Shown here piece by piece: positions 63,287 to 64,000 of a stretch of 64,000 bases of DNA; position 1 is the first letter of the stretch; each line of letters starts with the position of its first letter. The stretch covers positions 1-64,000 of the forward strand of contig JACKBI010000015.1 of NCBI GenBank assembly GCA_020634615.1, written 5' to 3'. A model generated the notes under the pieces. That model was not told the DNA's origin. It did not search any database and saw only the letters and a program-made list of their open reading frames with translations. The stretch is from Anaerolineales bacterium (GTDB lineage: Bacteria; Chloroflexota; Anaerolineae; JAAEKA01). The position numbers and the translations under genes were made by a program.

Positions 63287-64000
63287 ATGGATCGCAAGAT
63301 CTGCATGATTACTGGAGCGAATTCGGGGATAGGCAAAGCGGCTGCGATCCAGATCGCGCAGCAAGGATACCATACCATTCTGGCCTGCCGCAACCAGCAA
63401 AAGGGGGAAGCGGCGCTGCGCGACGTGATGGAAGCCTCTGGAAGCAACGCGGTCGAGTTGATGCTGGTCGATATGTCGCTGCAATCGTCGATCGACGACC
63501 TGGCTGAGGCTTATCTGGCACAACACGATCGACTCGACGTGTTGATCCAAAACGCTGCCGTGTTTGACATCACGCAGAAGGAGCCGGTCTACACGGCCGA
63601 GGGCATTGAAAGCGTTTGGGCGACCAACCATCTGGGCCCGGTTCTGTTGACCGAACGGCTGTGGGGCGCCCTGCAAGCCAGCTCGCAGGCGCGGGTGATA
63701 GCCATTGCATCGAAAGGCCTGGTGGCAAAGCCGTTTCTCAAGGTAGATTTGGACGATCCCGAGTTCAGGTCAAGGCCGTTCAGCGTAGAAGACGCCTATT
63801 ATCAATCCAAGCTGGCGCAGATCATGTACACCTATTGGTTAGCTGAGCGGGGCAGAGAGGCGCGCATCACAGCCAATTGCATCCGCGTGCCCGCGGTGCG
63901 GGTGGACATCGACAAATACGATAATCTCTCGCCGCTCATGAAAAAGGCCTACGCTCTCAAAAGCAGGTTCGCCCTGACGCCTGAGGAGATGGCTGTCTGC
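63287..64000 (+). CDS. Short-chain dehydrogenase/reductase, 3' end beyond window
   Basis: At least 238 codons, open to the right edge. The cofactor loop is MITGANSGIGKAAAIQ (TGxxxGxG), with NAAVFD (NAAG-type), an IASKGL stretch in place of the usual IVSSxS, and YYQSKLAQ (YxxxK) of the active site. SDRs oxidise or reduce alcohols and carbonyls with NAD(P)H; the family member resembles retinol dehydrogenase-like enzymes. AAAGG precedes the ATG. Substrate unknown. Confidence 0.88.
   Translation, partial: MDRKICMITGANSGIGKAAAIQIAQQGYHTILACRNQQKGEAALRDVMEASGSNAVELMLVDMSLQSSIDDLAEAYLAQHDRLDVLIQNAAVFDITQKEPVYTAEGIESVWATNHLGPVLLTERLWGALQASSQARVIAIASKGLVAKPFLKVDLDDPEFRSRPFSVEDAYYQSKLAQIMYTYWLAERGREARITANCIRVPAVRVDIDKYDNLSPLMKKAYALKSRFALTPEEMAVC

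Overview
The window looks like a chromosomal segment of a GC-rich, probably filamentous or biofilm-forming member of the Chloroflexota (Anaerolineae/Caldilineae-like). This is inferred from gene content: Thr/Pro-rich exported proteins with 'TATATPT' linkers, long ArnT/PMT-like membrane proteins, a sigma factor next to an anti-sigma/alpha-2-macroglobulin fusion, lamin-tail-domain surface proteins, and the kinase/DUF3090/phosphomutase trio otherwise typical of Actinobacteria. No rRNA, tRNA, CRISPR array, prophage or transposase gene was recognised.

Layout. 1-3.0 kb: two exported proteins on the minus strand (an M23 peptidase cut by the window edge and a beta-propeller lipoprotein). 3.3-15.8 kb, plus strand: tatD, a polyprenyl diphosphate synthase, two soluble glycosyltransferases and three very large membrane glycosyltransferase-like proteins, probably a surface-glycan locus. 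15.9-20.3 kb: Hsp20, BON protein, EamA transporter, a promoter-to-terminator stretch that looks like a ~370-nt structured RNA, a MaoC-like protein and a metallo-beta-lactamase-fold protein. 20.5-25.8 kb, minus: ECF sigma factor and a 1535-residue anti-sigma/alpha-2-macroglobulin fusion. 26.5-31.8 kb, minus: a giant surface protein with about eight lamin-tail domains and an LPVTG anchor. 31.9-44.2 kb: coiled-coil protein, methyltransferase, TatA, LysM protein, PriA, rhomboid, Gmk, FmdB, Tmk, R3H ATPase and a GNAT protein. 44.5-48.7 kb, minus: a compact operon of histidine phosphatase, DUF3090, PI-kinase-like protein, TruD and a LON-domain protein, preceded by a 40-residue membrane peptide gene. 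49-51.1 kb: a MoaD/alkyladenine-glycosylase fusion and a TolB-like protein. 51.2-54.0 kb, minus: a SelW-like selenoprotein gene (in-frame UGA plus SECIS-like hairpin), glycosyltransferase, flippase-like protein and HD hydrolase. 54.3-58.9 kb, plus: DUF2207 protein, zinc-ribbon membrane protein, helical protein and SPFH/SHOCT protein. 59-64 kb: amidase, 5'-3' exonuclease, DUF389 protein, GNAT, a scar of two gene fragments, and an SDR cut by the window edge.

The most notable items are: (1) the SelW-like selenoprotein, which a standard gene caller would miss; (2) the in-frame MoaD-DNA glycosylase fusion, joined exactly at the MoaD di-glycine by a CAG codon one transition away from a stop; (3) the unassigned ~370-nt RNA with consensus promoter and terminator; (4) the sigma factor/anti-sigma-macroglobulin pair; (5) the three-gene module of unknown function coupled to truD; (6) a dispersed ~85-bp inverted-repeat element.

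Caution: several genes (13.57-16.73 kb, 18.85-19.62 kb, 28.8-31.4 kb) carry many single-base frameshifts although every reading-frame piece is well conserved. This looks more like uncorrected sequence errors than decay. These genes are listed as frameshifted pseudogenes with that reservation.
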